A DNA stretch of 64,000 nucleotides from Spartobacteria bacterium (lineage in GTDB: Bacteria; Verrucomicrobiota; Verrucomicrobiia; Chthoniobacterales; Chthoniobacteraceae). The notes beneath the pieces are model-generated. The model saw nothing but the letters and a program-made list of their open reading frames with translations. It searched no databases and had not been told where the DNA came from. Location: NCBI GenBank assembly GCA_021324395.1, contig JAJPJG010000038.1, positions 102,405-166,404 of the forward strand, given 5' to 3'. Made by a program: the position numbers and the translations under genes. Shown here one piece after another: positions 16,391-26,400 of this stretch (positions are counted from its first letter, which is position 1; every line of letters starts with the position of its first letter).

Positions 16391-17473
16391 ATGTTTTCGG
16401 AAATTTCTGCTCCCACGGTCGGATTAGTCGCGCCGGAAACGCGCGGACAATCGCTCGAGATAGACTTCTCATCGAAAAAGCCGAAAGCTCTCTTCCTCCT
16501 TGACGCCGCTTCGCGCGAATTGATCTATGGGCCGGAGGAACAGGGTTATCTTAGGGCGCACGCGGACTTCTACACGCCGCCGCAAACGCGCGAGTCGTTG
16601 CGCGAAAACCTCGACACGCTGGCCGATGCGGAAGTGATCTTCTCCGGCTGGGGCGCGCCGATGATGGACGAGGGTTTTCTCAGTGCCGCGCCCAATCTCA
16701 AAGCGGTCTTTTACGGCGCGGGAACGATCGGTTACTGCACATCGGAAGCCTTTTGGAATCGCGAGATAGTGATTACCAGCGCGTATGCGGCAAATGCGGT
16801 GCCGGTCGCGGAATATACTCTCGCCACGATTTTGCTAAGCCTCAAAAACTTTTGGCGCTACGAAGCATTGGTAAGGGCAGGGAAGGGATGGGGCGACCAT
16901 ACCCGTGAAGTAACGGGATGCTATCGCTCAACGGTAGCTCTCATCGGCTGCGGGATGATTGCGCGCAAGCTTATCGAGCTGCTAAAGGCCTTTGATCTTC
17001 GCTGTGTGGTTTATGATCCTTTTTTGACCACGGCTGAAGCTGCTCTGCTGGATGTGGAGCTTTGCACGTTGGAGGAAGCTTTCATGCTCGGCGACGTGGT
17101 TTCCCTGCACGCGCCGGACAAGCCGGAGACGCGCGGAATGATTGCGCGGGAGCACTTTTTACTGATGAAAAAGAACGCGACCTTCATCAATACAGCGCGT
17201 GCGCCGATCGTCTCGCTTGAAGGCATGATCGACGCACTCCGTCAGCGCCCGGACATTATGTCTGTCCTTGATGTATTCGAGCCGGAACCGTTGCCGATGG
17301 ATTCGCCTTTGTTGCGGCTTGAGAATGTCACGATGAGTCCTCACATCGCCGGTTCGCTCGGTCCGGAGTGCCGGCGGTGCGGCAGCTACATGGTCGAGGA
17401 ATACCAACGCTATCTCGCTGGCGAGCCGTTGAAATGGCGGATCACCCGCGAACTGGCCGCGCGCCTCGCTTAG
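16391..17473 (+). CDS. D-isomer-specific 2-hydroxyacid dehydrogenase family protein
   Basis: A 360-aa NAD-dependent dehydrogenase. The nucleotide-binding domain lies at about residues 150-300, with the Rossmann loop in TVALIGCGMIARKL. The catalytic triad is visible: Arg in FINTARAPIV, Glu in VLDVFEPEPLP, His in MSPHIAGS. The family reduces 2-keto acids or oxidises D-2-hydroxyacids; the substrate is not evident. Its place among pectin and hemicellulose genes and its operator-like palindromes suggest a role in sugar-acid metabolism. The N-terminus is about 20-30 residues longer than many homologues, so a later start is possible. Confidence 0.85.
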   Translation: MFSEISAPTVGLVAPETRGQSLEIDFSSKKPKALFLLDAASRELIYGPEEQGYLRAHADFYTPPQTRESLRENLDTLADAEVIFSGWGAPMMDEGFLSAAPNLKAVFYGAGTIGYCTSEAFWNREIVITSAYAANAVPVAEYTLATILLSLKNFWRYEALVRAGKGWGDHTREVTGCYRSTVALIGCGMIARKLIELLKAFDLRCVVYDPFLTTAEAALLDVELCTLEEAFMLGDVVSLHAPDKPETRGMIAREHFLLMKKNATFINTARAPIVSLEGMIDALRQRPDIMSVLDVFEPEPLPMDSPLLRLENVTMSPHIAGSLGPECRRCGSYMVEEYQRYLAGEPLKWRITRELAARLA

Positions 17474-17484
17474 AAATTTACCGC

Positions 17485-17502
17485 TCCGAATCCGTATTCG
17501 GA
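17485..17502. promoter_or_regulatory. Operator-like palindrome TCCGAAT-CCGT-ATTCGGA, copy 2
   Basis: Seven-base arms TCCGAAT and ATTCGGA surround the centre CCGT. It lies 12 bases after the dehydrogenase stop and 100 bases before the ATG of the PATR/PEP-CTERM gene, so it could control that large gene. It shares the 14-base core CGAATCCGTATTCG with the copy at 16332-16345. Confidence 0.55.
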
Positions 17503-17601
17503 ACGAATCGATTGCGAGCTTTTAATAAAAGAATAACTGTCGCGTCCCTGCATCACTCATCCCGTAGGGCTGCACGAAAATCCCGTAACCTAATATCCCT
17601 C

Positions 17602-20600
17602 ATGAAAATGAAAAAAAGCCTCAGGGGCTTTGTGGCCCTTTGTATTGGCCTGCCCGCAGTCATCATCCTCTCGCTGCAACCTTCCAGTTCACGTGCAGCT
17701 TCGCTAACTTGGGATGGCGCTGACGCGACATTCAATACCAGCTACGGCGGCGGCGGCAATTGGAATACCAGCACTGCCAACTGGACTAATGCCTCCACGG
17801 ATCAAGTTTGGACGGATACCACCGGCACAACCGATACGGCTGTCTTCGCAACCACTGCGGGCACCGTTACAGTCGGAACCAATGTCGGAGCGCTTGGGCT
17901 GCAATTTGCAACCACCGGCTACACACTCACCTCGGGCACGATCACGCTTGGGTCGAGCGGTATCAATGCAAGCACACTTACCAGCGGAACGACGACAATC
18001 AGTTCCAGTCTGACACTCCTCCCGGGCTTTCAGTCGTGGACTGTCGGTTCAGGTGGCAAACTCGCCATCAATGGGACTGTTACCCGTAACACAGGAGCGG
18101 CAGTGAATTTTTCCACGGCTGGTGTTACCAGTTCCTCTCTGACCAATGATGCAACTGGCATCCTCGGCGGCTGGGCGACGGTGGGCAATGCAGGCACGTC
18201 CGGAGCCAGTGGCGATTTTGCCGCAGTGGACGGCACTGGCAATATCATCACCTACGCAAGCTATACCAATATCACCGGTAGCACGACAGGTGCCGGAGCT
18301 TCCGCGCAAAACTGGAAAGTCACCAACGCCGCCGGCTCACTGACCGCCAGCGCGACCGTGAATTCGCTGGTGCTGACGACGGATTTCAACATCCAGAGCG
18401 GCGCGACGATGACGCTGGGTAGCGGTGGTCTTATTCTTAGCGGTGTCAGCAGGTGGCTTAAAAACAACGGTGCCGGCAGCACGGCAGGCACGGGACAACT
18501 GACTTCGGGTTTGGCCTCCGGCGAACTGTTTATTGATAGTTCCGCCAGCGGTGGCACCGGAGATAATGACTGGCAGATCTGGACGAAAATCATAGATAAT
18601 GGCGGGACTGCCGTGAAGTTCATCAAAACAGGGCCCGGATATTTGAAGCTGAACGGTGCGGATACTTATACGGGCGGCACGATCATGAACGGCGGCACGC
18701 TCGTCGGCACCAGTGCCAGTGCGTTCGGCACGGGCGCCATCCAAGTCAATTCCGGAGCGCTTAGCACCAATCTAAACGCGGGAACAATGGCCAACAATTT
18801 CACCGTCGCGACCGGCGCCTCGGTGACGATCGACAATGCCACCAACAACGGCACCTTGAACGGCAACTTTAGTGGTGGAGGAACTGTCACCATCCAGAAT
18901 ACCAGCGGTGGCGCCAATCTTTCCGAGAACGTGAACGGCAACTGGAGTGGATTCGCGGGAACCTTAAATTACAATACCTCCAACAGGGTCGTTAACATTT
19001 TCGCTCCCGCCAGCATGGACCTTTCGAATGCGGCCGTGAACTTTGTAAATACAAGCAATCTTACAAATTCGAGCTTCCGCGTGTCTGGCACCACCAGGTT
19101 GGGTTCTTTGTCGGGATTCGGTTATTTGGATGTTGTAGGTGTGATTGAAGTCGGAAACTTGAACACGAGCGGGACCTATAGCGGCCTGATTCGGGATAAT
19201 GGCGGCGCGGGCACGCTAAGGAAAATTGGCTCCGGAACGCTGACGCTCACTGGCGCGAGCACTAACACTGGCGGCGCGGTTATCAACGGGGGCACGCTTA
19301 GTTTGGGGAATGTGGCTGCGCTGAGCACATCCAGCGGCGGCATCAGCTTTGGCGGCGGCACCCTGCAATACGGATCGGGCATCACCACCGATTACTCCGC
19401 TCGCATTGCCGCTGGCACCAGCACTAGCGCAGTCGCTATCGACACCGGCACGAACAACGTCACTTTCGCCACGGCTTTGACTTCCAGCCAATCCGGTGGC
19501 CTCACCAAGTCCGGCAGCGGCATGCTGACCCTTTCGGCCAATAACGCCTACACCGGCGTGACGACGATCAACCTTGGCACGTTGAGTCTCACGGGCACCA
19601 TCAATAACACCGGTGGCGTCGTGGTGAACTCGGGTGGCACGCTCGCGGTCACCGGCACGATTGGCTCGACCGGCGGCATCGCCGTAAACGCAGGCGGCAC
19701 CTTCACGCTGAGCGGCGCGGGCGCTGTCGCCAGTGGCAACGGCATCACCATCAATGGCAGCGGTGCGAAATTCGTGCAGACCAGCTCCGTTGTGAATGCG
19801 TCTGCGGTGACGCTGACCACGGGCACGCTCGACGGCACCGGCACCATAGGTGCCGTGACGGTCGGCAATGGCACCGGCGGTATCATCACGAATGGAAACG
19901 GCAGCACCACGAAGCTCACGGTCGGCTCACTCACTTTCAACGGCGCAGGCACCATCAGCCTCAACAAATTCAACGATACCTCGACGGTGGCTCTCTCTGC
20001 CACCGGTGCATTGGTCACCACTCCTGCAAACGGCAACGTCACGTTAAATGTGCTGACAGCGCCCGTATGGAGCCTCAATACCGCTTACAACCTGATTGGC
20101 TACGGCAGCTTTGGCGGTTCGAATTCGGATTTCACGGTTGGCAGCATCACTGGTCTCGCCACCCGCCAGACGGCGAGCGTTGGCAACACCGGAAGTGGCA
20201 GCGGATTCATCACTCTGACAGTAAGCGGTGATAATCCGGTCTGGTCCGGCGCGAATGGCGGCACCTGGACGACTGCCGCGACGAATGACAACTCGGGCTC
20301 CAACAATTGGGCGCTGAAGACGGGCCAAACCGCGACGAACTTCTGGGTCGGTGACAAGGCGGAATTCAATGACACGTTTACGATCAGTGGAACCACCGCC
20401 GCGCCAACCACGACGACGGTGAACATTCACGGCGGCAATGTCAGTCCGACCAGCGCGATCTTCAACAACTCGAGCCTAAACTATACCGTTACCAGCGACG
20501 ACGGCTCCGGCATCGCGGCAGGCTTTGTGACCTTGAACGGCACCGGCAACGTCACCATCAGCACGGTCAATAGCTACAGCGGCGGCACAACGATCAATGC

Positions 20601-23292
20601 CGGCACGCTCACGCTGAGTGGTTCGGGAAATCTCGGCGCAACTTCCAGCGCGCTCGCAATGGGCGGCGGCACGCTGGATCTCGGCGCCAGCAGTCAGACT
20701 GTAGGCGCGCTGACCATCACTGTGGCAGCAGCCAGCGGCAATACCATTCAAAATGGCAGCCTCAACCCTAGCTCTGTCACGGTCAGCAACGCCAGCGGTA
20801 ATGCCATCGTTACGGCGAATTTAGGCGGCTCGGGCGCAGTCACCATGAGCGGTTCGGGCACGTTGACGTTGGGTGGTTCGAACAGCTTTAGCGGCGGCAC
20901 ACTCGTCAAATCGGGCACGGTCGTCCTCGCCGGCGGCGGCAGTTTGTCCGCGAGCAATACGGTGACGATGGGCGACAGTATTGCGAATACCAGCGGCATC
21001 CTGCAGCTCGGCAACAGCAGCGGCGCGGCGAATACCACCGTGACCAGCCTGACGAATGTCGGCAGCGGCACGGGCAACGCCGTCGTGGGCGGTAATGCGG
21101 GGGTTTCCACGCTGACGGTCAACAACAGCGGCGCGGTCAGCTACGGCGGCAAACTGGGCGGCGCTGGCACCAACCAGAACAACCTCGCGCTTGCCAAGAG
21201 CGGTGCAGGAACACTCACACTCACCGCAGCGAACACCTACAATGGCGGCACGACGATCACCGCTGGAACTGTGGCTGCCGCGAACGACACGGGGCTTGGC
21301 ACGGGAGCGGTTACCTTGAACGGCGGTGGCTTTAGCGAAGCTTCCGGTGACAGGTTCTTATCCAACAACTTCATTATTGGGAGCAACGGTGGAACAATTG
21401 CCACCCCAAGTGGGAACCTCACCTTATCGGGCACGTTGAGCGGGGCTGGCAATATCTCGCTCGCTGCAAACACTGCGGTCACCTCGCTCAATTTCGAATT
21501 CGCGGCAAATACGATGACCAGCGGCACGGTCACCACGGCTTCGGTCGCCAACGATCAGACGGTATTTCGTTTCAATAAGACGGCAGCAACCAGCTCACTC
21601 CTTGATTGGGTATTCAATGCCGCCGGAAATCGCGGAAATTACCTCGGAACGTCAGGCACGTATAACTTTGGCTCGTTTGCGGGCACCGGCATCGTCTGGG
21701 ACAATTTCCTGAGCGGCCAAAACCTCGTGCTCTCGATTGGCGGCAATAACCACGACGCTATTTTTGGCGGCACAATCCGGAAGAACAACGCGACGATCTC
21801 CGTGCTCAAGATCGGCACGGGAACGGAGACCTTCTCTGGCGCGAATACCTACGACGGCGGCACCACTTTGACCAGCGGCACGCTGGTCTTCGGCAACAAC
21901 AGCGCGCTTGGCAGCGGCACGGCGATCCTCAATGGCGGCACGTTGAAAGCCGGTGGAGGATTTACCCTTGCCAACAATATCAATGTCACCGCCACGTCGA
22001 TTTTCGACATGGCTGCCAACAACACGACCTTGAGTGGGAACATCAGCGGCTCGGCTGCTCTGAATTTTAATAACAGCGGCGTTGCCTCGACGCTTACCTT
22101 GAGCGGCACCAACAGCGGCTACAGCGGAACCGTTACCGTCAACAACAATAACGCGGTAAGCTTCAACTCGGCGAATTCCGGCAGTGCGAACGCAGCATGG
22201 GTATTCAACGACGCGACCGGAGATCGTGTGCGCATCAACGTTACCGGCACCAATACCCTCAACTTCGGATCCCTTTCCGGTAGTGGCCAAATTCAGAACG
22301 ATACCGCAGCATCGCTGACGACTCTCAGCGTCGGCGCGCTCAATACAGACACGACCTTCAGCGGCACGATGAAAGACAACACCGGCATCCTCGCGCTGAC
22401 CAAGACAGGCAATGGAACTCTGACGCTCACCGGTAACAACACCTACACCGGGGCAACCAACGTCAACGCCGGCACGTTGGCCATCAACGGCACCAACAGC
22501 GGCACGGGCACAGTCACTGTGGCTGGCAGCGCGACCTTGAACGGCACCGGATCAGTTTCGGGCGCAGTTGTGGTGAGCGGAACGCTCTCCGGCAGCCTGA
22601 TCTTGAGCGGCAGCGCGACAATCAACAACGGCGGCACCGCCGCAGCCGCCGCATTCAATGGTGACGTGAAGAACAACGGCACCGTTACCAGCAATGTCAC
22701 GATCCTCAATGGCAAGACCGCGAGCGGCACCGGCACCTTTAGCGGCTCGGTCACGGTTGCCTCCGGCGGCACAATGGCACCGGGCAACAGCGCCGGCATC
22801 GTCAACACGGGCGACTTCAGTCTCCAGAGCGGCGCGCATCTCTCCATCGAGATCGGCAGCACCACGGCTGGCAGCGGTTATGATCAAGTGAACGTCACCG
22901 GCGGCATCACGCTGGCTGGTGATCTCACCGGTTCACTCATCAATGGCTTTGGCTCGTTGATTCATGTTTCCGACACGGCGAATCCGCTGAATGGCGATGT
23001 GTTTTACATCATCATCAACGATGGCGCCGATGCAGTAAGTGGTGCGTTCAGCAACCAGGTCGTCGGTGGCACCAGCTATTCGGGTGGCTTCAACACGATC
23101 ACCGTCGGCGGACAGGAGTTCGCGATCAACTACCAGGCCGATGCCAGCCTCGGCGGCACGTCCGGGTTTACCGCCACCAACGGCAACGATGTCGCGCTGA
23201 TGGCCGTGCCAGAACCCGCCACGTGGGCGATGCTGGTCGGTGGATTTGGAATGCTTGCCGCATGGCGGCGTTCGCGCCGTCGCAAAGCTTAG
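17602..23292 (+). CDS. Giant PATR-repeat protein with PEP-CTERM tail (copy 1)
   Basis: A 1896-aa secreted protein starting at ATG 17602 (MKMKKSLRGFVALCIG); the frame is open further upstream only as an overlap with the dehydrogenase 3' end. A signal peptide is followed by a W-G-x-W start (SLTWDGADATFN). Then come many autotransporter-associated beta-strand repeats of the type KTGxGTLTLTGANTYTGGT-INxGTL, rich in Gly, Thr, Ser and Asn with no Cys-rich parts. The C-terminus is a PEP-CTERM sorting signal: VPEPATWAMLVGGFGMLAAW followed by RRSRRRKA. No beta-barrel translocator is present, so it is not a classical autotransporter; exosortase-type anchoring is expected. Its C-terminal part is nearly repeated in the protein at 38437-42528. 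It is probably a surface fibre or adhesin. Confidence 0.9.
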   Translation: MKMKKSLRGFVALCIGLPAVIILSLQPSSSRAASLTWDGADATFNTSYGGGGNWNTSTANWTNASTDQVWTDTTGTTDTAVFATTAGTVTVGTNVGALGLQFATTGYTLTSGTITLGSSGINASTLTSGTTTISSSLTLLPGFQSWTVGSGGKLAINGTVTRNTGAAVNFSTAGVTSSSLTNDATGILGGWATVGNAGTSGASGDFAAVDGTGNIITYASYTNITGSTTGAGASAQNWKVTNAAGSLTASATVNSLVLTTDFNIQSGATMTLGSGGLILSGVSRWLKNNGAGSTAGTGQLTSGLASGELFIDSSASGGTGDNDWQIWTKIIDNGGTAVKFIKTGPGYLKLNGADTYTGGTIMNGGTLVGTSASAFGTGAIQVNSGALSTNLNAGTMANNFTVATGASVTIDNATNNGTLNGNFSGGGTVTIQNTSGGANLSENVNGNWSGFAGTLNYNTSNRVVNIFAPASMDLSNAAVNFVNTSNLTNSSFRVSGTTRLGSLSGFGYLDVVGVIEVGNLNTSGTYSGLIRDNGGAGTLRKIGSGTLTLTGASTNTGGAVINGGTLSLGNVAALSTSSGGISFGGGTLQYGSGITTDYSARIAAGTSTSAVAIDTGTNNVTFATALTSSQSGGLTKSGSGMLTLSANNAYTGVTTINLGTLSLTGTINNTGGVVVNSGGTLAVTGTIGSTGGIAVNAGGTFTLSGAGAVASGNGITINGSGAKFVQTSSVVNASAVTLTTGTLDGTGTIGAVTVGNGTGGIITNGNGSTTKLTVGSLTFNGAGTISLNKFNDTSTVALSATGALVTTPANGNVTLNVLTAPVWSLNTAYNLIGYGSFGGSNSDFTVGSITGLATRQTASVGNTGSGSGFITLTVSGDNPVWSGANGGTWTTAATNDNSGSNNWALKTGQTATNFWVGDKAEFNDTFTISGTTAAPTTTTVNIHGGNVSPTSAIFNNSSLNYTVTSDDGSGIAAGFVTLNGTGNVTISTVNSYSGGTTINAGTLTLSGSGNLGATSSALAMGGGTLDLGASSQTVGALTITVAAASGNTIQNGSLNPSSVTVSNASGNAIVTANLGGSGAVTMSGSGTLTLGGSNSFSGGTLVKSGTVVLAGGGSLSASNTVTMGDSIANTSGILQLGNSSGAANTTVTSLTNVGSGTGNAVVGGNAGVSTLTVNNSGAVSYGGKLGGAGTNQNNLALAKSGAGTLTLTAANTYNGGTTITAGTVAAANDTGLGTGAVTLNGGGFSEASGDRFLSNNFIIGSNGGTIATPSGNLTLSGTLSGAGNISLAANTAVTSLNFEFAANTMTSGTVTTASVANDQTVFRFNKTAATSSLLDWVFNAAGNRGNYLGTSGTYNFGSFAGTGIVWDNFLSGQNLVLSIGGNNHDAIFGGTIRKNNATISVLKIGTGTETFSGANTYDGGTTLTSGTLVFGNNSALGSGTAILNGGTLKAGGGFTLANNINVTATSIFDMAANNTTLSGNISGSAALNFNNSGVASTLTLSGTNSGYSGTVTVNNNNAVSFNSANSGSANAAWVFNDATGDRVRINVTGTNTLNFGSLSGSGQIQNDTAASLTTLSVGALNTDTTFSGTMKDNTGILALTKTGNGTLTLTGNNTYTGATNVNAGTLAINGTNSGTGTVTVAGSATLNGTGSVSGAVVVSGTLSGSLILSGSATINNGGTAAAAAFNGDVKNNGTVTSNVTILNGKTASGTGTFSGSVTVASGGTMAPGNSAGIVNTGDFSLQSGAHLSIEIGSTTAGSGYDQVNVTGGITLAGDLTGSLINGFGSLIHVSDTANPLNGDVFYIIINDGADAVSGAFSNQVVGGTSYSGGFNTITVGGQEFAINYQADASLGGTSGFTATNGNDVALMAVPEPATWAMLVGGFGMLAAWRRSRRRKA

Positions 23293-23307
23293 ACAATTTG
23301 TCGATTC

Positions 23308-23400
23308 TTCCGTGATGCCGTTGAGGGACGGCATGCAGAAAGCACGGAAAATCCCAAAGCCGCCGCGGTGTTCGGGGGAGCACCGCGGCGGCACTTTTTT
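23308..23400 (+). ncRNA. Structured 3' element with terminator after PEP-CTERM gene (copy 1)
   Basis: Fifteen bases after the stop codon an outer stem TTCCGTG (23308-23314) pairs with CACGGAA (23343-23349). It encloses a hairpin ATGCCGT/ACGGCAT (23315-23321 with 23328-23334) and a single-stranded GCAGAAAG. A 12-bp GC-rich terminator stem follows (23359-23370 with 23381-23392), with loop TTCGGGGGAG and a T-run. The same 93-nt layout with compensatory base changes follows the other PEP-CTERM gene. It may be a 3' UTR regulatory element, a processed small RNA or an elaborate terminator. Confidence 0.7.
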
Positions 23401-23496
23401 GAATGAGCGGTTAGTGGACTTTACCGCTGTGACGCAAGTCCCTTTTTCTTCACGAAGTGCTTTTGCAAATAAAGTTGTGTCGATAGAATAGCACTG

Positions 23497-26400
23497 ATGA
23501 AGCCCCTCCCGTCCGTTTTCGGCTGGTTTGCCAGCGCGCTCATCCTGCTGCTGGCAGGGCGGCTGCAAGGTGCACCATCGCCCATCGGGACGGGGCAGTT
23601 TTCCAATATCACCTTGGGCGCGCTCCAGAACCCCGCAGCGGTCAATCGCCAGTGGCCCGATTTGATCGATTATGACGTTGATCCGGGCACCTGGACTTAC
23701 GATGTGTATGTGCCGCCGACCTATGACGGCACGAAGCCTTATGGCGTCGTGGTTTTCATCACCTCGGACTCCACGCCGGGCGTGGTGCTGCAGACCGCGT
23801 CCAGCGACAAGAACCTCATCTGGATCTCGCCGAGAAACGTCGGCAACAACCAGGGAGACTACACGCTTCGCTTCGGCGCGTCGCTGCTTGCGCTCTATCG
23901 CGCCAAGGAAATGTTCAACATCGACTCACGCCGGGTTTACACGTCCGGCAAGTCCGGCGGAGCTCGCATTGCCAGCGCCCTCGCGTTCTATCACTCGGAG
24001 ATCATCAAGGGCACGGCACCGTCGGCGGGGTTCTGTCTGCCCCGGTTGAATGCGGTGACGCCGGACTATGTGACGAATTCCAGCGGCCAGACCGACTCTT
24101 ACTACGATTATTCGCTTAACTGGTTCTTCGGCGAGGATGTGAATGCGATCAACGCGACCGGGCTGTCGCGGAAGGTGCGCTCCTACCTCATCACGCACTA
24201 CGACGACTATCGGGATTACTATTTCGTGGAGTCTTTTCACTGCGCTTACGAGCCCCAAGGGCAGATTTGTTTTCTCTCGAACGCACCCGGTGGCCACCAG
24301 GATCCCAGCGATGCCGAGATGGAGGAGGCGATCGGTTATCTCGACCGCGACGACATTTTCCCGGTGAACGCGAACGCCACGGCCGGGGCGGGGGGGTTCT
24401 CCGGGATGTCGAACATCAGCCAGTCCGGCGCGTCGGCTGTCGAAGCGACCTCGGGCGGCAAGACGACTTATACGCTCACGCCCACGCTTGGCGCCGTGGC
24501 GGCGACGAAGACCGGCTCGACGTTTTACTGGGACAACGTAAACGGTTCGACCGTGCGCTGGCTGTGGGAAGTGAAGAACGCCGCGCCGACGAACCAAAAG
24601 ACGTGTTTCGGGTTGTGGTTTGCGGGCGAGACATGGGGTGGGGGAGCGCCGGTTTCGGTCACCTCGGGCACCAATCCCGGTATTCTCATCACCATCACCC
24701 AGAACGGTTCGCTGAACCGCATGGTCGTCAGTGCCCGGTCCGACTCGGGCGGCGAGACCATTTTTTACGACGGCTACTGCAGCTTCGTGCCTGCTTATTC
24801 CACGGCGTGGACAAGCACACAGACGGGCTATCTCTCCGGCACGGGCTCGCCGGTGGAAATTCGGATGGATCTCAACAGGAGCCGCTGGCAGCTCACCTTC
24901 AACGGGATCAATCTCAATGGTGCGACCAACTCGATCGCAAGCGGCACCCAGATTCCGCGCGTCAAAGCCAACGACAGCGACAACAAGCGGATGATCTACG
25001 GCTACTGGGACTCCGCGCTCGGCACCTCCTTTTGGAAACACGACATCTACACCTCCCGGAATAACACCTGGTCGCCGTTGACGAAGTCGATCTTAACCGC
25101 TGCGACCGGTGCGCTCTCCGGCACGGGCGTCACGCCATCGCCGATGGAACTGCGCTACGTGATCGCGAGCGATCCGAACCTTCCCGATCCGCCGTTGAAT
25201 GGTCCGCCCGGTCTCGCAGCTTCCTCGACGAACAGCGTGGTGAATTTGACCTGGAATGCGCTTGCTGGCGCGACCAGTTACACGGTGCAGCGCAGCTCCG
25301 TCTCAGGTGGTCCTTATACGACGATTCAAAGCGGGATTACCGGCACGAGCTACACGGATTCTGCGGTCACGTCGGGGAACATTTATTACTACACGATCTT
25401 CGCCGTCACGGCATCGGGCAACACGGCGATCGTCCCGGAAGTCGTCGTCGGAGTGAATCTCTCGACCAACACTTGGACGGGCGGCGGCGCGGATGGCAGC
25501 TGGCAGACGGCGGCAAACTGGAGCTCGCTGCCAGCGGCGAACTCGAGCCTTTTCTTCGCCGGCTCCGCGCGGCTTACGAGCACGAATAACTTTGCAGCGA
25601 ACATGCAGTTCAGCGGCCTGTCGTTCAACAGCGGCGCGGGCGCATTCGCGCTCGCCGGCAACGCCATTACACTCTCCGGAAACATCGCCAACAACAGCTC
25701 CTCTACGCAAACCATCAGCTTGCCTGAGGTGCTCACGTCCGGCACGCACAGCGTCACGACGAATGCGAGCGGCGCGGTGTCAATTAGCGGCGCGATCAGC
25801 GGAAGCGGAAGCGTGCTGAAGTCCGGCACGGGCACACTCACGCTATCCGGAGCCAACAGTTACAACGGTGGAACGACAATCAGCGTCGGAACGCTCGCGG
25901 TGGGAAACAGCAGCGCGTTTGGCACCGGCTCAGTCACACTTAACGGCGGCACATTCAAAGCCTCCGGAGGCTATACGCTCACCAACAGCTTTGCGGTCAA
26001 CGCCGGTTCGATCATCGACATGGGTGGCAACAACACGGGATTGAGCAGCAACCTCAGCGGATCGGGTGCCCTGACGCTCAATAACAGCGGCGCGGCCGCA
26101 ACGATGACATTGAGCGGAAACAACAGCGGTTACAGCGGGACGTTTACCGTCAACGGCGGCAACGCGATGAATTTTACCTCGGCCAATGCCGGCAGTGCCA
26201 GCGCCGCTTGGGTTTTCAACGACGCCACTGGAGACCGCGTGCGCATTAATGTCGGCAACAACACCCTCAACTTCGGATCGATCGCCGGCAGCGGCCAGAT
26301 GCAAAACGATACGGGCTCGACGACCACGACCATTAGCGTTGGTGCTTTGAATACGACTACGATCTTCAGCGGAACAATAAAAGACAATGGCAGTGGCATT

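Noticed and set aside
17602..23292. Classical type V autotransporter
   Set aside because: In spite of the autotransporter-associated repeats there is no C-terminal beta-barrel; the protein ends with a PEP-CTERM signal.
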